Below are positions 1 through 8,225 of a stretch of DNA of 64,000 nt, piece by piece. The stretch is taken from the NCBI GenBank assembly GCA_000023185.1, contig CP001622.1, positions 4,556,501-4,620,500 of the forward strand, written 5' to 3'. The stretch is from Rhizobium leguminosarum bv. trifolii WSM1325 (GTDB lineage: Bacteria > Pseudomonadota > Alphaproteobacteria > Rhizobiales > Rhizobiaceae). The notes under the pieces were generated by a model that saw only the letters and a list, made by a program, of their open reading frames with translations, did not search any database and had not been told where the DNA came from. The position numbers and the translations under genes are program-made. Position 1 is the first letter of the stretch, and the number at the start of each line of letters is the position of its first letter.

Positions 1-488
1 TTGCCAATCAGCTTTCGATCGAGCGTTCGGAAGCCGGCGACTACATCAAGAAGTATTTCGAGCGTTTCCCCGGCATCCGCGATTATATGGAAAGCCGAAA
101 GGCCATGGCGCGCGACAAGGGTTATGTCGAAACGATCTTCGGTCGCCGCATCAACTATCCCGAAATCCGCTCTTCCAATCCATCCGTGCGTGCCTTTAAC
201 GAGCGTGCGGCGATCAACGCGCCGATCCAGGGCTCGGCTGCCGACGTCATCCGCCGGGCGATGATCAAGATAGAGCCGGCGCTTGTTGAAGTCGGCCTTG
301 CCGATCGCGTCCGCATGCTGCTGCAGGTGCATGACGAACTCATCTTCGAGGTCGAGGACGAGGATGTCGAAAAGGCGATGCCGGTCATCGTCTCGGTCAT
401 GGAAAACGCCACCATGCCGGCGCTGGAAATGCGCGTGCCGCTGAGGGTCGATGCCCGCGCCGCCACCAATTGGGACGAGGCGCACTAA
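1..488 (+). CDS. polA: DNA polymerase I, C-terminal fragment
   Basis: This is the 3' end of DNA polymerase I, the repair and Okazaki-fragment-processing polymerase. The frame is open from base 3 and the first codons read ANQLSIERSEAGDYIKKYF, typical of the family A polymerase fingers region. Further on, INAPIQGSAADVIRRAM and LLQVHDELIFEV are the conserved palm motifs; the HDE triplet holds a catalytic aspartate. The protein ends in ATNWDEAH, a normal C-terminus for alphaproteobacterial PolA. About 162 residues are present and everything upstream lies outside the window. A rhizobial-type repeat begins at the stop codon. Confidence 0.95.
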   Translation, partial: ANQLSIERSEAGDYIKKYFERFPGIRDYMESRKAMARDKGYVETIFGRRINYPEIRSSNPSVRAFNERAAINAPIQGSAADVIRRAMIKIEPALVEVGLADRVRMLLQVHDELIFEVEDEDVEKAMPVIVSVMENATMPALEMRVPLRVDARAATNWDEAH

Positions 489-565
489 AGCATGTCGCGC
501 AAAACTGTGCGGCGGTCTTTGCGACAACGACTTGCGCGGAAATAAAGCCTAAAGCGCGAGGAGCG
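487..565. repeat. Rhizobial intergenic palindromic repeat (RIME-like)
   Basis: Starting at the polA stop codon is a segment beginning AAAGCATGTCGCGC and ending AAAGCGCGAGGAGCG. It contains an imperfect inverted repeat (TGTCGCGCAAA against TTTGCGACA). From memory, sequences of this form recur between genes in Rhizobium genomes; no search was run. It may fold in RNA and help end polA transcription. Confidence 0.5.
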
Positions 566-666
566 ATCAGAGCACCTCCCCAAAATTGGCAAAGATTTTT
601 CTCACTGCCAGAACTCATTGAAACTGCAGCGATTTATCCCAAGGGGGCGTATCGGAACGATACGGC

Positions 667-694
667 AGGAAGGAACTTATTAACCTTCCTTTTC
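667..694 (+). terminator. Possible terminator hairpin upstream of ftsK
   Basis: Perfect 7-bp arms AGGAAGG (667-673) and CCTTCCT (684-690) flank a 10-base AT-rich loop and are followed by TTTTC. It could end polA transcription about 180 bp after the stop or be part of the ftsK leader. The ftsK start lies 38 bp downstream. Confidence 0.35.
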
Positions 695-727
695 TATCCC
701 GGTAGGGTCGTAATTTGCAAAGCATGA

Positions 728-3088
728 GTGAGTAGCGGACGCATGCGTTTTCCTAGAACCAATTTGACGGATGCCGGAGATTTTTCCAGCGAGATTGAAA
801 CGGACCTTCCGGAGGAAAACCCAGGGGAGAAGCCGGCGGCACCCATCTGGCAGAGCAACTTTTCCCTCGCGCCGAATGTGCGTTTCACCCGCACGCCGGA
901 AACGCTGATCAGCAGGCGGCGTGCGCCGAATGAGCCCGTTCGCGATGATTCGCAGATTGGACAGCAGGCAATACGGATAGAGCCGGTTGCCGTCGACGTG
1001 CCGTTCGATATCTATCTGCCGGAGCCGGACGAAATTTCCGCAGCACCGCACAGGATCGAACTGCAGCAGTCACCTTTGCTTGATGAGGCCGGCGCGCCGG
1101 CTTTCCGCGCCAGCGCCGAGCTTTCCTCCATTTCGGATTTCGCCTTCTGGGAAGTTATGGCCTTCGAAGAGGCAGAGCCGGTTCGCGCGCCGCCGTTGAT
1201 ATCGTTCCCGAAGACCGAGACCTCGCCCGAATCGATCACGTCGCTGTTCCGGATTATGGAATGGCGCCCCGGCCGGCCGGCCCCCGCTCCCGTCGTCTCC
1301 CGCCCGGCCCCGCAGCCCGCCGCGGTCTCCGTGAAGGTTGCCGCGCGCCCTGCGGCCGCCCCGTCCCTGGAAAAGCCCAGGCGCATTATTGTCGAGGCAC
1401 CGGTCATGCTGGCACCTCAGGCTGCGCCAGCCACTCAGGTCGCGCCAGCCCCTCAAATTGCATCAGCCCCTCAGGCAGCGCCGGCGCCGCAGCGCACGCC
1501 GCCCGTCGCCGCGGTCCTGCCGTCGCCGCGGCTGGCCGTGAGGCCCGAAAGGATCGACGCATCCGGCTATGAATTCCCGCCGCGTGCCCTGTTGCAGGAA
1601 CCGCCGGAACGCCTTGGCGAGATCATGTCGCAAGAGACGCTGGAGCAGAATGCCGGGCTTCTGGAAAGCGTGCTGGAAGATTTCGGCATCAAGGGCGAAA
1701 TCATCCATGTCCGCCCCGGCCCTGTCGTCACCCTCTATGAATTCGAGCCGGCGCCGGGCGTGAAATCGTCGCGCGTCATCGGCCTTGCCGATGATATCGC
1801 CCGCTCAATGTCGGCGCTCTCGGCTCGCGTTGCCGTGGTGCCCGGCCGCAACGTCATCGGCATCGAACTGCCGAATGTCACGCGCGAAACCGTTTATTTC
1901 CGCGAGATGATCGAGAGCCAGGATTTCGAGAAGAGCGGCTACAAGCTGGCGCTCGGCCTCGGCAAGACCATCGGCGGCGAGCCTGTCATTGCCGAGCTCG
2001 CCAAGATGCCGCATCTGCTTGTCGCCGGCACCACCGGTTCCGGCAAGTCGGTCGCCATCAATACGATGATCCTGTCGCTGCTCTACCGCATGACGCCGGA
2101 ACAGTGCCGCCTGATCATGGTCGACCCGAAGATGCTCGAACTGTCCGTCTATGACGGCATCCCGCATCTGCTGACGCCAGTCGTCACCGATCCGAAGAAG
2201 GCGGTCATGGCGCTGAAATGGGCCGTGCGCGAAATGGAAGAGCGCTATCGCAAGATGTCGCGCCTCGGTGTCCGCAACATCGACGGTTACAACGATCGCA
2301 TGGCACAGGCCCGCGAAAAGGGCGAGACCATCCATGTCATGGTCCAGGTCGGCTTCGACAAAGGAACCGGCACTCCGATCGAGGAAAGCCAGGCGCTGGA
2401 CCTGACGCCGATGCCTTATATCGTCGTCATCGTCGACGAGATGGCCGACCTGATGATGGTCGCCGGCAAGGACATCGAAGGTGCGATCCAGCGCCTCGCC
2501 CAGATGGCGCGCGCCGCCGGCATCCACCTGATCATGGCGACACAACGTCCGTCGGTCGACGTCATCACCGGCACGATCAAGGCAAACTTCCCGACCCGCA
2601 TTTCCTTCCAGGTGACGTCGAAGATCGACAGCCGCACCATTCTCGGCGAACAAGGCGCCGAGCAGCTGCTCGGTCAGGGCGATATGCTGCACATGCAGGG
2701 CGGCGGGCGGATTTCCCGCGTCCACGGACCCTTCGTCTCGGATGTCGAGGTCGAAAAGGTCGTTGCCCACCTGAAAACCCAGGGCCGCCCGGAATATCTC
2801 GACACCGTCACCGCCGATGAGGAGGAAGAGACGGAAGAGGAAGAAGCCGGCGCCGTCTTCGACAAGAGCGCCATGGCCTCCGAGGATGGCAACGAGCTCT
2901 ACGAGCAGGCTGTCAAGGTCGTCATGCGCGACAAGAAATGCTCGACCTCCTACATCCAGCGCCGCCTTGGCATCGGCTACAACCGTGCCGCCTCATTGGT
3001 GGAGCGCATGGAAAAAGAAGGCCTCGTCGGCCCGGCCAACCATGTCGGCAAGCGCGAGATCGTCTCGGGACGGGGCGACGGCGAGTAA
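728..3088 (+). CDS. ftsK: FtsK/SpoIIIE-family DNA translocase without N-terminal membrane domain
   Basis: This is a hexameric ATP-driven double-strand DNA pump of the FtsK/SpoIIIE family, which clears chromosome ends at the septum. The protein is 786 residues. Residues 1-300 are acidic and then Pro/Ala/Gln-rich, with no hydrophobic span, so the usual four transmembrane helices are missing. The alpha/beta motor follows: Walker A TTGSGKS at 435-441, then [20 protein letters not shown] and Walker [13 protein letters not shown] near 565. The C-terminal gamma winged helix ([20 protein letters not shown]) is the domain that reads KOPS-type sites and contacts XerD in the family. The start is GTG at 728; ATG at 743 is an alternative. 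It could be the second, soluble paralogue beside a membrane-anchored FtsK elsewhere. Confidence 0.9.
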   Translation: MSSGRMRFPRTNLTDAGDFSSEIETDLPEENPGEKPAAPIWQSNFSLAPNVRFTRTPETLISRRRAPNEPVRDDSQIGQQAIRIEPVAVDVPFDIYLPEPDEISAAPHRIELQQSPLLDEAGAPAFRASAELSSISDFAFWEVMAFEEAEPVRAPPLISFPKTETSPESITSLFRIMEWRPGRPAPAPVVSRPAPQPAAVSVKVAARPAAAPSLEKPRRIIVEAPVMLAPQAAPATQVAPAPQIASAPQAAPAPQRTPPVAAVLPSPRLAVRPERIDASGYEFPPRALLQEPPERLGEIMSQETLEQNAGLLESVLEDFGIKGEIIHVRPGPVVTLYEFEPAPGVKSSRVIGLADDIARSMSALSARVAVVPGRNVIGIELPNVTRETVYFREMIESQDFEKSGYKLALGLGKTIGGEPVIAELAKMPHLLVAGTTGSGKSVAINTMILSLLYRMTPEQCRLIMVDPKMLELSVYDGIPHLLTPVVTDPKKAVMALKWAVREMEERYRKMSRLGVRNIDGYNDRMAQAREKGETIHVMVQVGFDKGTGTPIEESQALDLTPMPYIVVIVDEMADLMMVAGKDIEGAIQRLAQMARAAGIHLIMATQRPSVDVITGTIKANFPTRISFQVTSKIDSRTILGEQGAEQLLGQGDMLHMQGGGRISRVHGPFVSDVEVEKVVAHLKTQGRPEYLDTVTADEEEETEEEEAGAVFDKSAMASEDGNELYEQAVKVVMRDKKCSTSYIQRRLGIGYNRAASLVERMEKEGLVGPANHVGKREIVSGRGDGE

Positions 3089-3132
3089 TTCTGGCGAAGG
3101 CGCGGAAGGAGTACGCCGCTTGCTCCGACATC

Positions 3133-3154
3133 CCCTCTCCCCTCGGGGAGAGGG
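3133..3154. terminator. Hairpin between convergent ftsK and phnN
   Basis: Perfect 10-bp arms CCCTCTCCCC and GGGGAGAGGG are separated by two bases, and AGGGTGAGGGGG follows. It sits between the converging ends of ftsK and phnN, so it may stop transcription from both sides. There is no clear T-run. The same GC-rich motif is common as a dispersed repeat in rhizobia. Confidence 0.45.
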
Positions 3155-3201
3155 CAGGGTGAGGGGGCTCCTGGCACCTCGTGAATGTCTGCAGCCGCTC
3201 G

Positions 3202-3801
3202 TCAGGGCGCCTTGGTCAGCAATCCGTCGAGGATTTCGATCATCTTCTGCTCGGCCTCTTCGAGCGAGCCGCTATTGTCGAGCTCCACCACGTCGTATTC
3301 GCCGCGCACCGTCAGCGGTCCGCGGGCAAGCCGGGCCATGATATCTTCATGCGTCTCGCGGCCGCGCGCCTCCAGCCGGCCGGCGAGCACCTCAGGGCGG
3401 GCGGTGACATTGATGACCTTCAGCCGCGGGAAGGCTGCCTGGAACCGGTGAAGTGCCGAGCGCGAGCCGTTGGCGACGACGACATGGCCTCTCGACAGCG
3501 CCACCGAGACCTCGGCCGGAATGCCGTATCTCAGCCCGTGCGCTTCCCACCAGACGGCGAAGGAGCCTGACTGCTCCATGGCGGCAAAACCTTCGAGGGA
3601 GACGGAAAGATGGTCTTCGCCGCCGGCGTCACGGTGACGGGTGATGACGCGGCGGACGAAGTGCACATTGTCGCGGCCCTTGAAACGCCGGGCCGCGAGG
3701 TTCATCAGCGTGTCCTTGCCGGCGCCGCTCGGTCCGACGACGACGACCATGATGCCGCGCTCGGCTCCGGCTCCTGCGTGGGGTTCGTGCGACATCGTCA
3801 T
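3202..3801 (-). CDS. phnN: Ribose 1,5-bisphosphate phosphokinase PhnN
   Basis: PhnN phosphorylates ribose 1,5-bisphosphate with ATP to give PRPP, the last step of C-P lyase carbon salvage in the cytoplasm. The protein is about 199 residues and resembles guanylate kinases: a P-loop VVVGPSGAGKDTLMN lies near the N-terminus, followed by FVRRVITRH and a mobile lid-like region (AFPRLKVINVTARPEVLAGR). The chosen ATG at 3801 makes a 4-bp ATGA overlap with the phnM stop, which supports translational coupling. An ATG two codons later (3795) is also possible. It is the last gene of the phn operon. Confidence 0.9.
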   Translation of the reverse strand: MTMSHEPHAGAGAERGIMVVVVGPSGAGKDTLMNLAARRFKGRDNVHFVRRVITRHRDAGGEDHLSVSLEGFAAMEQSGSFAVWWEAHGLRYGIPAEVSVALSRGHVVVANGSRSALHRFQAAFPRLKVINVTARPEVLAGRLEARGRETHEDIMARLARGPLTVRGEYDVVELDNSGSLEEAEQKMIEILDGLLTKAP

Positions 3802-4937
3802 GCGACACGGCGTCCCTGGCGCCATACGGAGCGTGTCACCGGCACGCCGTGCGAACGGTGGACGCGGACGAGATCGGCGCGCAGCCCCGTCGCGATCCGG
3901 CCGCGGTCATCGAGGCCGACGGTGCGGGCGGGCGTCGACGTCACCATGGCGATCGCCTTCGGCAGGCTGATGCTCTCGACCTCGTCGGCGAGGATGAACG
4001 GCGCATGCAGCAGGCTGAGCGGTACGTAGTCGGAGGAAAGCACGTCGAGCACCCCCATCTCGGCAAGGTCGCGGGCGGCGATATTGCCGGAATGGGATTT
4101 GCCACGCACGATGTTCGGCGCGCCCATCAGCACGCTCATGCCATGTCCGTGCGACGCCCGGGCGGCGTCGAAGCTGGTCGGGAACTCGGCCAAGCGCACA
4201 CCGTTGTCGATCGCCTCGTCGACGTGCGAGAGCGTCGCATCGTCATGGCTTGCCACGGTGATACCGCGCTCGGCGCAGACCTTGGCGATGGCGTTGCGGT
4301 GTGGCGTCGAATTACGCGCCGATTCTGCCTGGCGCTTGGCGACGAAACGGGCGAAGGCCTCGTCGCTGAGGCCCCGCTTCTTCTGGTAGTAGAAGATATA
4401 TTGATCCATCGTCTGGAACTGACGCTGGCCGGGCGCATGATCCATCAGCGAGACGAGCCGCACATGCCGGTCGTTTTCGAAGTCGGCGAAATGTTCGAGC
4501 ACATTGTCGGCCGAGACCTCGCAGCGCAAATGAAGCAGGTGCTCGGCACGCAGCCTGCCTTCCGTCTCTGCCGACTGGATGGCATCGGCCATCTCGCGCA
4601 TCTCGCCATGTTCGAAGCCGCCGTCCTCGTCCGCACCCATGCGCAGGCAGTCGAACACCGTGGTAATGCCTGAGGTGACGATCTGGGCGTCATGCGCCTG
4701 GATGGCGGCGGTCTTGTTCCAGCGAATGCCGGGGCGCGGCTGATAATGGCCTTCGAGATGATCGGTGTGCAGCTCGACGAGGCCGGGAATGACGTAGTCG
4801 CCTTCGAAATCTTCGCCGGCTACCGAGTTACCCCCGGAGATGTCGGCGATCTTCCCGTCGCGGATGAGGATCGAGCCCGAGAGGATGTCGTCCTCGAGAA
4901 CGATGCGGGCGTTGGAAAACACGGTCTCTTTGCTCAT
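3798..4937 (-). CDS. phnM: Alpha-D-ribose 1-methylphosphonate 5-triphosphate diphosphatase PhnM
   Basis: PhnM removes pyrophosphate from alkylphosphonate ribose triphosphate to give the 5-phosphate used by the PhnJ lyase. It belongs to the amidohydrolase superfamily. In the sequence, ELHTDHLEGHYQPRPGIRW carries the metal-binding histidines, ASHDDATLSHVDEA the later ligands, and SSDYVPLSLLHAPF the final aspartate region. The ATG at 4937 starts MSKETVFSNARIV and gives 379 residues, a normal family length; the reading frame extends upstream without homology-like sequence, so the longer start is rejected. The stop overlaps the phnN start. Confidence 0.93.
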   Translation of the reverse strand: MSKETVFSNARIVLEDDILSGSILIRDGKIADISGGNSVAGEDFEGDYVIPGLVELHTDHLEGHYQPRPGIRWNKTAAIQAHDAQIVTSGITTVFDCLRMGADEDGGFEHGEMREMADAIQSAETEGRLRAEHLLHLRCEVSADNVLEHFADFENDRHVRLVSLMDHAPGQRQFQTMDQYIFYYQKKRGLSDEAFARFVAKRQAESARNSTPHRNAIAKVCAERGITVASHDDATLSHVDEAIDNGVRLAEFPTSFDAARASHGHGMSVLMGAPNIVRGKSHSGNIAARDLAEMGVLDVLSSDYVPLSLLHAPFILADEVESISLPKAIAMVTSTPARTVGLDDRGRIATGLRADLVRVHRSHGVPVTRSVWRQGRRVA

Positions 4938-4950
4938 GTCGTCAGGTCTT

Positions 4951-5646
4951 TCAGCTTTTGGCGCCGGCAAGCGGCAGCCAGGAATGAACTTTGAATGGGG
5001 CGCCGCGCGTCTCCTCGATGAAGACGGCAAGGCCGGAAATCGAAAGCGGCCGGCCGGTGAAATCGGCAAACCGCTCGGTCAGGATCGCTTTCATCACTGC
5101 GGCGCGTGTCTCGGGCACTTGGCCGCTCAGCGTCATGTGAAAGCCGAAATCCTCCATGACGTAAGGATAACCCCAGCGCTGCAGATGGGCGCGCTGGCTG
5201 TCGCTGAGCTTCTCCGGATTGCGCCGCGCCATATCGGCCTCGGAAAGCGCTGCGCGGAACGGTTCGAAGGACCTTACCACCTTCGCGGCGAAATCCTGAA
5301 GAGGTTGATGAAGAGAACCGGGAACGAGGGCAAAAAAACGGCCGAGCTGGCCAAGTACGAGTTCAGGAATCTCGAAGGCTTGCGTGCGCTGGGCAAAATC
5401 CTCGGCAACGGTCATGAGATCTTTCTCGGTGACGGAAGAGGCGAGCGAAAACGGCGCCTTGATCGTGGCATGAAAGCCGTAGCGGCGGGGGTCGGCGGTC
5501 AGCTCGAACTGTTCTGCAGCACCCAGTTGCTCATATTCCGGTGCCGGATAGGTCTCGCCGGTGAAAGCATTGCGGCCGAGCCAGAGCGAGGCCGCGCCGG
5601 TCAGGGGATCATCCTTCGGCGGCGAGAAATAGAGAGCGTAGCGCAA
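4951..5646 (-). CDS. DUF1045 phosphonate-locus protein, 2H phosphoesterase fold
   Basis: This is a member of the DUF1045 family, known from C-P lyase loci but, as far as I know, without an assigned reaction. About 231 residues run from a TTG start at 5646, preceded by AGGA at a suitable distance; a longer ATG start at 5712 adds 22 residues that look unrelated. Two H-x-T motifs, H59-A-T61 (GFHATIKAPF) and H170-M-T172 (GFHMTLSGQV), are the signature of 2H phosphoesterases, which open cyclic phosphates. The locus has phnM and phnN but no phnP, whose product opens 5-phosphoribosyl 1,2-cyclic phosphate between those two steps. I infer that this gene may fill that gap. Confidence 0.85.
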   Translation of the reverse strand: MRYALYFSPPKDDPLTGAASLWLGRNAFTGETYPAPEYEQLGAAEQFELTADPRRYGFHATIKAPFSLASSVTEKDLMTVAEDFAQRTQAFEIPELVLGQLGRFFALVPGSLHQPLQDFAAKVVRSFEPFRAALSEADMARRNPEKLSDSQRAHLQRWGYPYVMEDFGFHMTLSGQVPETRAAVMKAILTERFADFTGRPLSISGLAVFIEETRGAPFKVHSWLPLAGAKS

Positions 5647-5786
5647 GGCTTTTATCCTGGAGATCGTCCAAACGGGGAGGGCACTGTGCAGTGATTTGGC
5701 GGCGAACCGCAAGCAGGCTCCCGGCTAAAAGATTTCCGTGACAGAATGATGATGGCGGCAACGCCGACACTGCTTTGACGGATGGA

Positions 5787-7130
5787 TCAGTGGGCTTTCG
5801 TGCCCATCAGCCGGTGGCGCAACGCGTTCGAGGCGGTGTCGAAAATGAAGACGACGATCAGGATCAGAATGACCATGTAGGCGACGTTTTCCCAATTGGC
5901 ATTGGTGCGCATGGCCTCCCACAGTTTGAGGCCGATGCCGCCGGCGCCGACAGCGCCGATAATAGTCGCGCCGCGCACGTTCGATTCCCATTGGTAGAGC
6001 GTCTGGCTGACGAAGACGGGAACGATCTGCGGCATAATGCCATAACGATGCACGAGCACGGTCTGAGCGCCTGTTGATTTGATGCCTTCCCGCGGCTTGT
6101 TGTCGATATTCTCGAGGCCTTCGGAATAGAGCTTGCCGAGCGTGCCGGTCTCGGTGAGGAAGATCGCACCGCTGCCGGCAAGCGGGCCGGGCCCGAAGGC
6201 GCGCGTCAGGAACAGCGCCCAGATCAGCATGTCGACCGAGCGCAGGAAATCGAAGAAGCGCTTCAGGATCTGGTTCAACAGGCGGTTCGGCGTGATGTTG
6301 CGCGCTGCCAGGAAGGCGAGCGGGAAGGCGGTAAGCGAGCCGAGCAGCGTGCCGAGGAATGCCATGACGATCGTCTGGAAAAGCTTGGTCCAGACGTCGC
6401 CGTGCTGCCATTCGCTGTTGTTCCAAATATCGTCGAAGGCGAGCGACAGGTTGGATTGGTCGGGCTTGATGCGCGGACCGGAGACGATGAGGCTGACGAC
6501 CTCGCCGACCGGCTTGTCGAAGAAGGATGATTGCGTGTCGAAGATGAAATTCGCCCAGCCGATGAAACGTTTGCGGATCTTCACCCGGTCGACGGAAATG
6601 CTGACATTGCCGGCAAAGCCGAGATCGGCCAGCACGTTGTCGTCATAAACAGTCATCCAGCCGGGCACGGGTCCGACGACTTTCGGCGCACCGCTCGAAA
6701 CGTCCACCGGGACGCTGACGCCATGCGCGGTCACGATCGTCTCGCTCTTCGAGACGGTGACGCTGCGGCTGGTGCCGCTGATCGAAACGGTGATGCTGCC
6801 GTCGGGGTTGTTGACCAGCCAGTCCGGATGCGGATTGTCGCCGAGCGGCGAGAAACGCGGATAACGGATGTCGATCGAGCCGTCATCCTCGATGCGGAAT
6901 TCCGGCTGGACATCGTAGCTCACCCATTGGCTGAGATAGATGCCGACGCGCTCCCAATGCGCTTCGGCGAAAAGCTTGGGCAAGTCGAAGAACCAGACGG
7001 CATAGAGGCTGTAGAGCAGCGTTGCGATGAGGATCATCAGCCCGCCGAAACGCTGGCGGAACGACCGGTGGAAATATTCCGGATAGCGCGTTTCTATCTC
7101 GTGCATGCGGTTTGCGTCGATCACCGTCAT
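5787..7130 (-). CDS. phnE2: Phosphonate ABC transporter permease PhnE2
   Basis: This is an inner-membrane permease for phosphonate uptake, partner of PhnE1, PhnC and PhnD. The ATG at 7130 starts MTVIDANRMHEIETRYPEYF and gives 447 residues, much longer than a usual PhnE (about 260-330). One helix (GGLMILIATLLYSLYAVWFF) is followed by a hydrophilic, beta-rich stretch at about 55-200 before the transport domain. The C-terminal half holds the binding-protein-dependent permease domain with the EAA-like segment RYGIMPQIVPVFVSQTLYQW and a GAVGAGGIGLKLW tail. It starts 7 bp after the phnE1 stop. The extra domain is likely periplasmic. Confidence 0.9.
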   Translation of the reverse strand: MTVIDANRMHEIETRYPEYFHRSFRQRFGGLMILIATLLYSLYAVWFFDLPKLFAEAHWERVGIYLSQWVSYDVQPEFRIEDDGSIDIRYPRFSPLGDNPHPDWLVNNPDGSITVSISGTSRSVTVSKSETIVTAHGVSVPVDVSSGAPKVVGPVPGWMTVYDDNVLADLGFAGNVSISVDRVKIRKRFIGWANFIFDTQSSFFDKPVGEVVSLIVSGPRIKPDQSNLSLAFDDIWNNSEWQHGDVWTKLFQTIVMAFLGTLLGSLTAFPLAFLAARNITPNRLLNQILKRFFDFLRSVDMLIWALFLTRAFGPGPLAGSGAIFLTETGTLGKLYSEGLENIDNKPREGIKSTGAQTVLVHRYGIMPQIVPVFVSQTLYQWESNVRGATIIGAVGAGGIGLKLWEAMRTNANWENVAYMVILILIVVFIFDTASNALRHRLMGTKAH

Positions 7131-7137
7131 GGCGGCC

Positions 7138-8097
7138 TCAATGTTGCAGGAGGAAGGCGTGCTCGCCGACAAGGCGGCGGCGCAGCCATGCGGAGAACTG
7201 GTCGACGGCGACGATCGTCACGAACAGCAGGAGAACGAGCGCCACCGTCTTGGCGCCGAAGCCGCGCGAAATCGAAAGCTTCAGCTCCTCGCCGATGCCG
7301 CCGCCGCCGACGGCGCCGATGATGGTCGAGGCGCGCACGTTGATCTCAAGGCGCAGCAGCGCATAGGAGGTGAAATTCGGCAACACCTGCGGCAGGGCGG
7401 CAAAGCGGATACGCTCCCACCAGTTGGCGCCGACGGCCTTCATGCCCTCATGCGGCTTCATGTCGATATTCTCGGCCACTTCGTAGAAGAGTTTTCCGAG
7501 CGCGCCGATCGTGTGCAGGGTGATGGCGATGATGGCGGCGACCGGCCCGATCGACAGGATCGCCGAAAACAGCCCGGCAATGACGATTTCCGGGAAGGCG
7601 CGCAGGAATTCCATCAGCCGCTTGGTGACGATGCGCAGCGGCCATGAATTTGTCAGGTTGCGAGCGGCAAAGAAGCTCAAGGGGACGGCAAAGACGAAGG
7701 CGATGATGGTCGAAATCAACGCGACGTTGATCGTGACGATCATTAGCTCGAAATATTCGGGAATGTAGAAGGCGCCCCAGACATAGACGCGGCCCCTGTC
7801 GAAATTGAATTCCTCGCCGCCCTTGTCGTTGACGCTCGCTATATCAAACAGCGCGCGCCAGACGTCGTGCCAATCCTTGGGGATGAGCCAGCTCAGGAAG
7901 TCGAAGAGATGCGGCAGGCGGTCGAAGAAATGGCCGGCATTGCTCTCATCGGCGAAGCGGACAGAGCTGACGAAAGCCGCAATCAGGATAACCAGGCCGA
8001 GAACGGTATAGAAGCGGCGCTTGGCGACCATCCGGTCCCAGGCGGTGCCGATCTCCTTGGTGCTCTGCATCTGCGGCTGTGTATTGGCAATAGTCAT
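7138..8097 (-). CDS. phnE1: Phosphonate ABC transporter permease PhnE1
   Basis: This is the first of two PhnE-type permeases. The ATG at 8097 (MTIANTQPQMQSTKEIG) follows AGGCGAGG and gives 319 residues; nine more residues are possible upstream. An N-terminal helix (FYTVLGLVILIAAFVSSV) is followed by a periplasmic loop of about 80 residues and then the transport domain. The coupling segment NWWERIRFAALPQVLPNFTS and the family tail IIGAVGGGGIGEELKLSI are clear. It lies between phnD and phnE2; a stem-loop separates it from phnD. Confidence 0.93.
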   Translation of the reverse strand: MTIANTQPQMQSTKEIGTAWDRMVAKRRFYTVLGLVILIAAFVSSVRFADESNAGHFFDRLPHLFDFLSWLIPKDWHDVWRALFDIASVNDKGGEEFNFDRGRVYVWGAFYIPEYFELMIVTINVALISTIIAFVFAVPLSFFAARNLTNSWPLRIVTKRLMEFLRAFPEIVIAGLFSAILSIGPVAAIIAITLHTIGALGKLFYEVAENIDMKPHEGMKAVGANWWERIRFAALPQVLPNFTSYALLRLEINVRASTIIGAVGGGGIGEELKLSISRGFGAKTVALVLLLFVTIVAVDQFSAWLRRRLVGEHAFLLQH

Positions 8098-8185
8098 CAA
8101 CGCCTCGCCTACTGCGCAATTCAAAGTGCTTCAGCGTCCTTTGCGGCTCTCGAAAGGACGCGCACAGTTCTAGTCACAAGATAAA

Positions 8186-8207
8186 GGGCGGCCGTTTCCG
8201 GCCGCCC
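8186..8207 (-). terminator. Stem-loop between phnD and phnE1
   Basis: Perfect 8-bp arms GGGCGGCC and GGCCGCCC surround a 6-base loop. Read on the minus strand it follows the phnD stop by about 20 bp and ends in TTTATCTTG. Such intercistronic hairpins usually protect or partly terminate the binding-protein message, giving more binding protein than permease. Confidence 0.6.
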
Positions 8208-8225
8208 TGCATTCGAAAAACCCCA

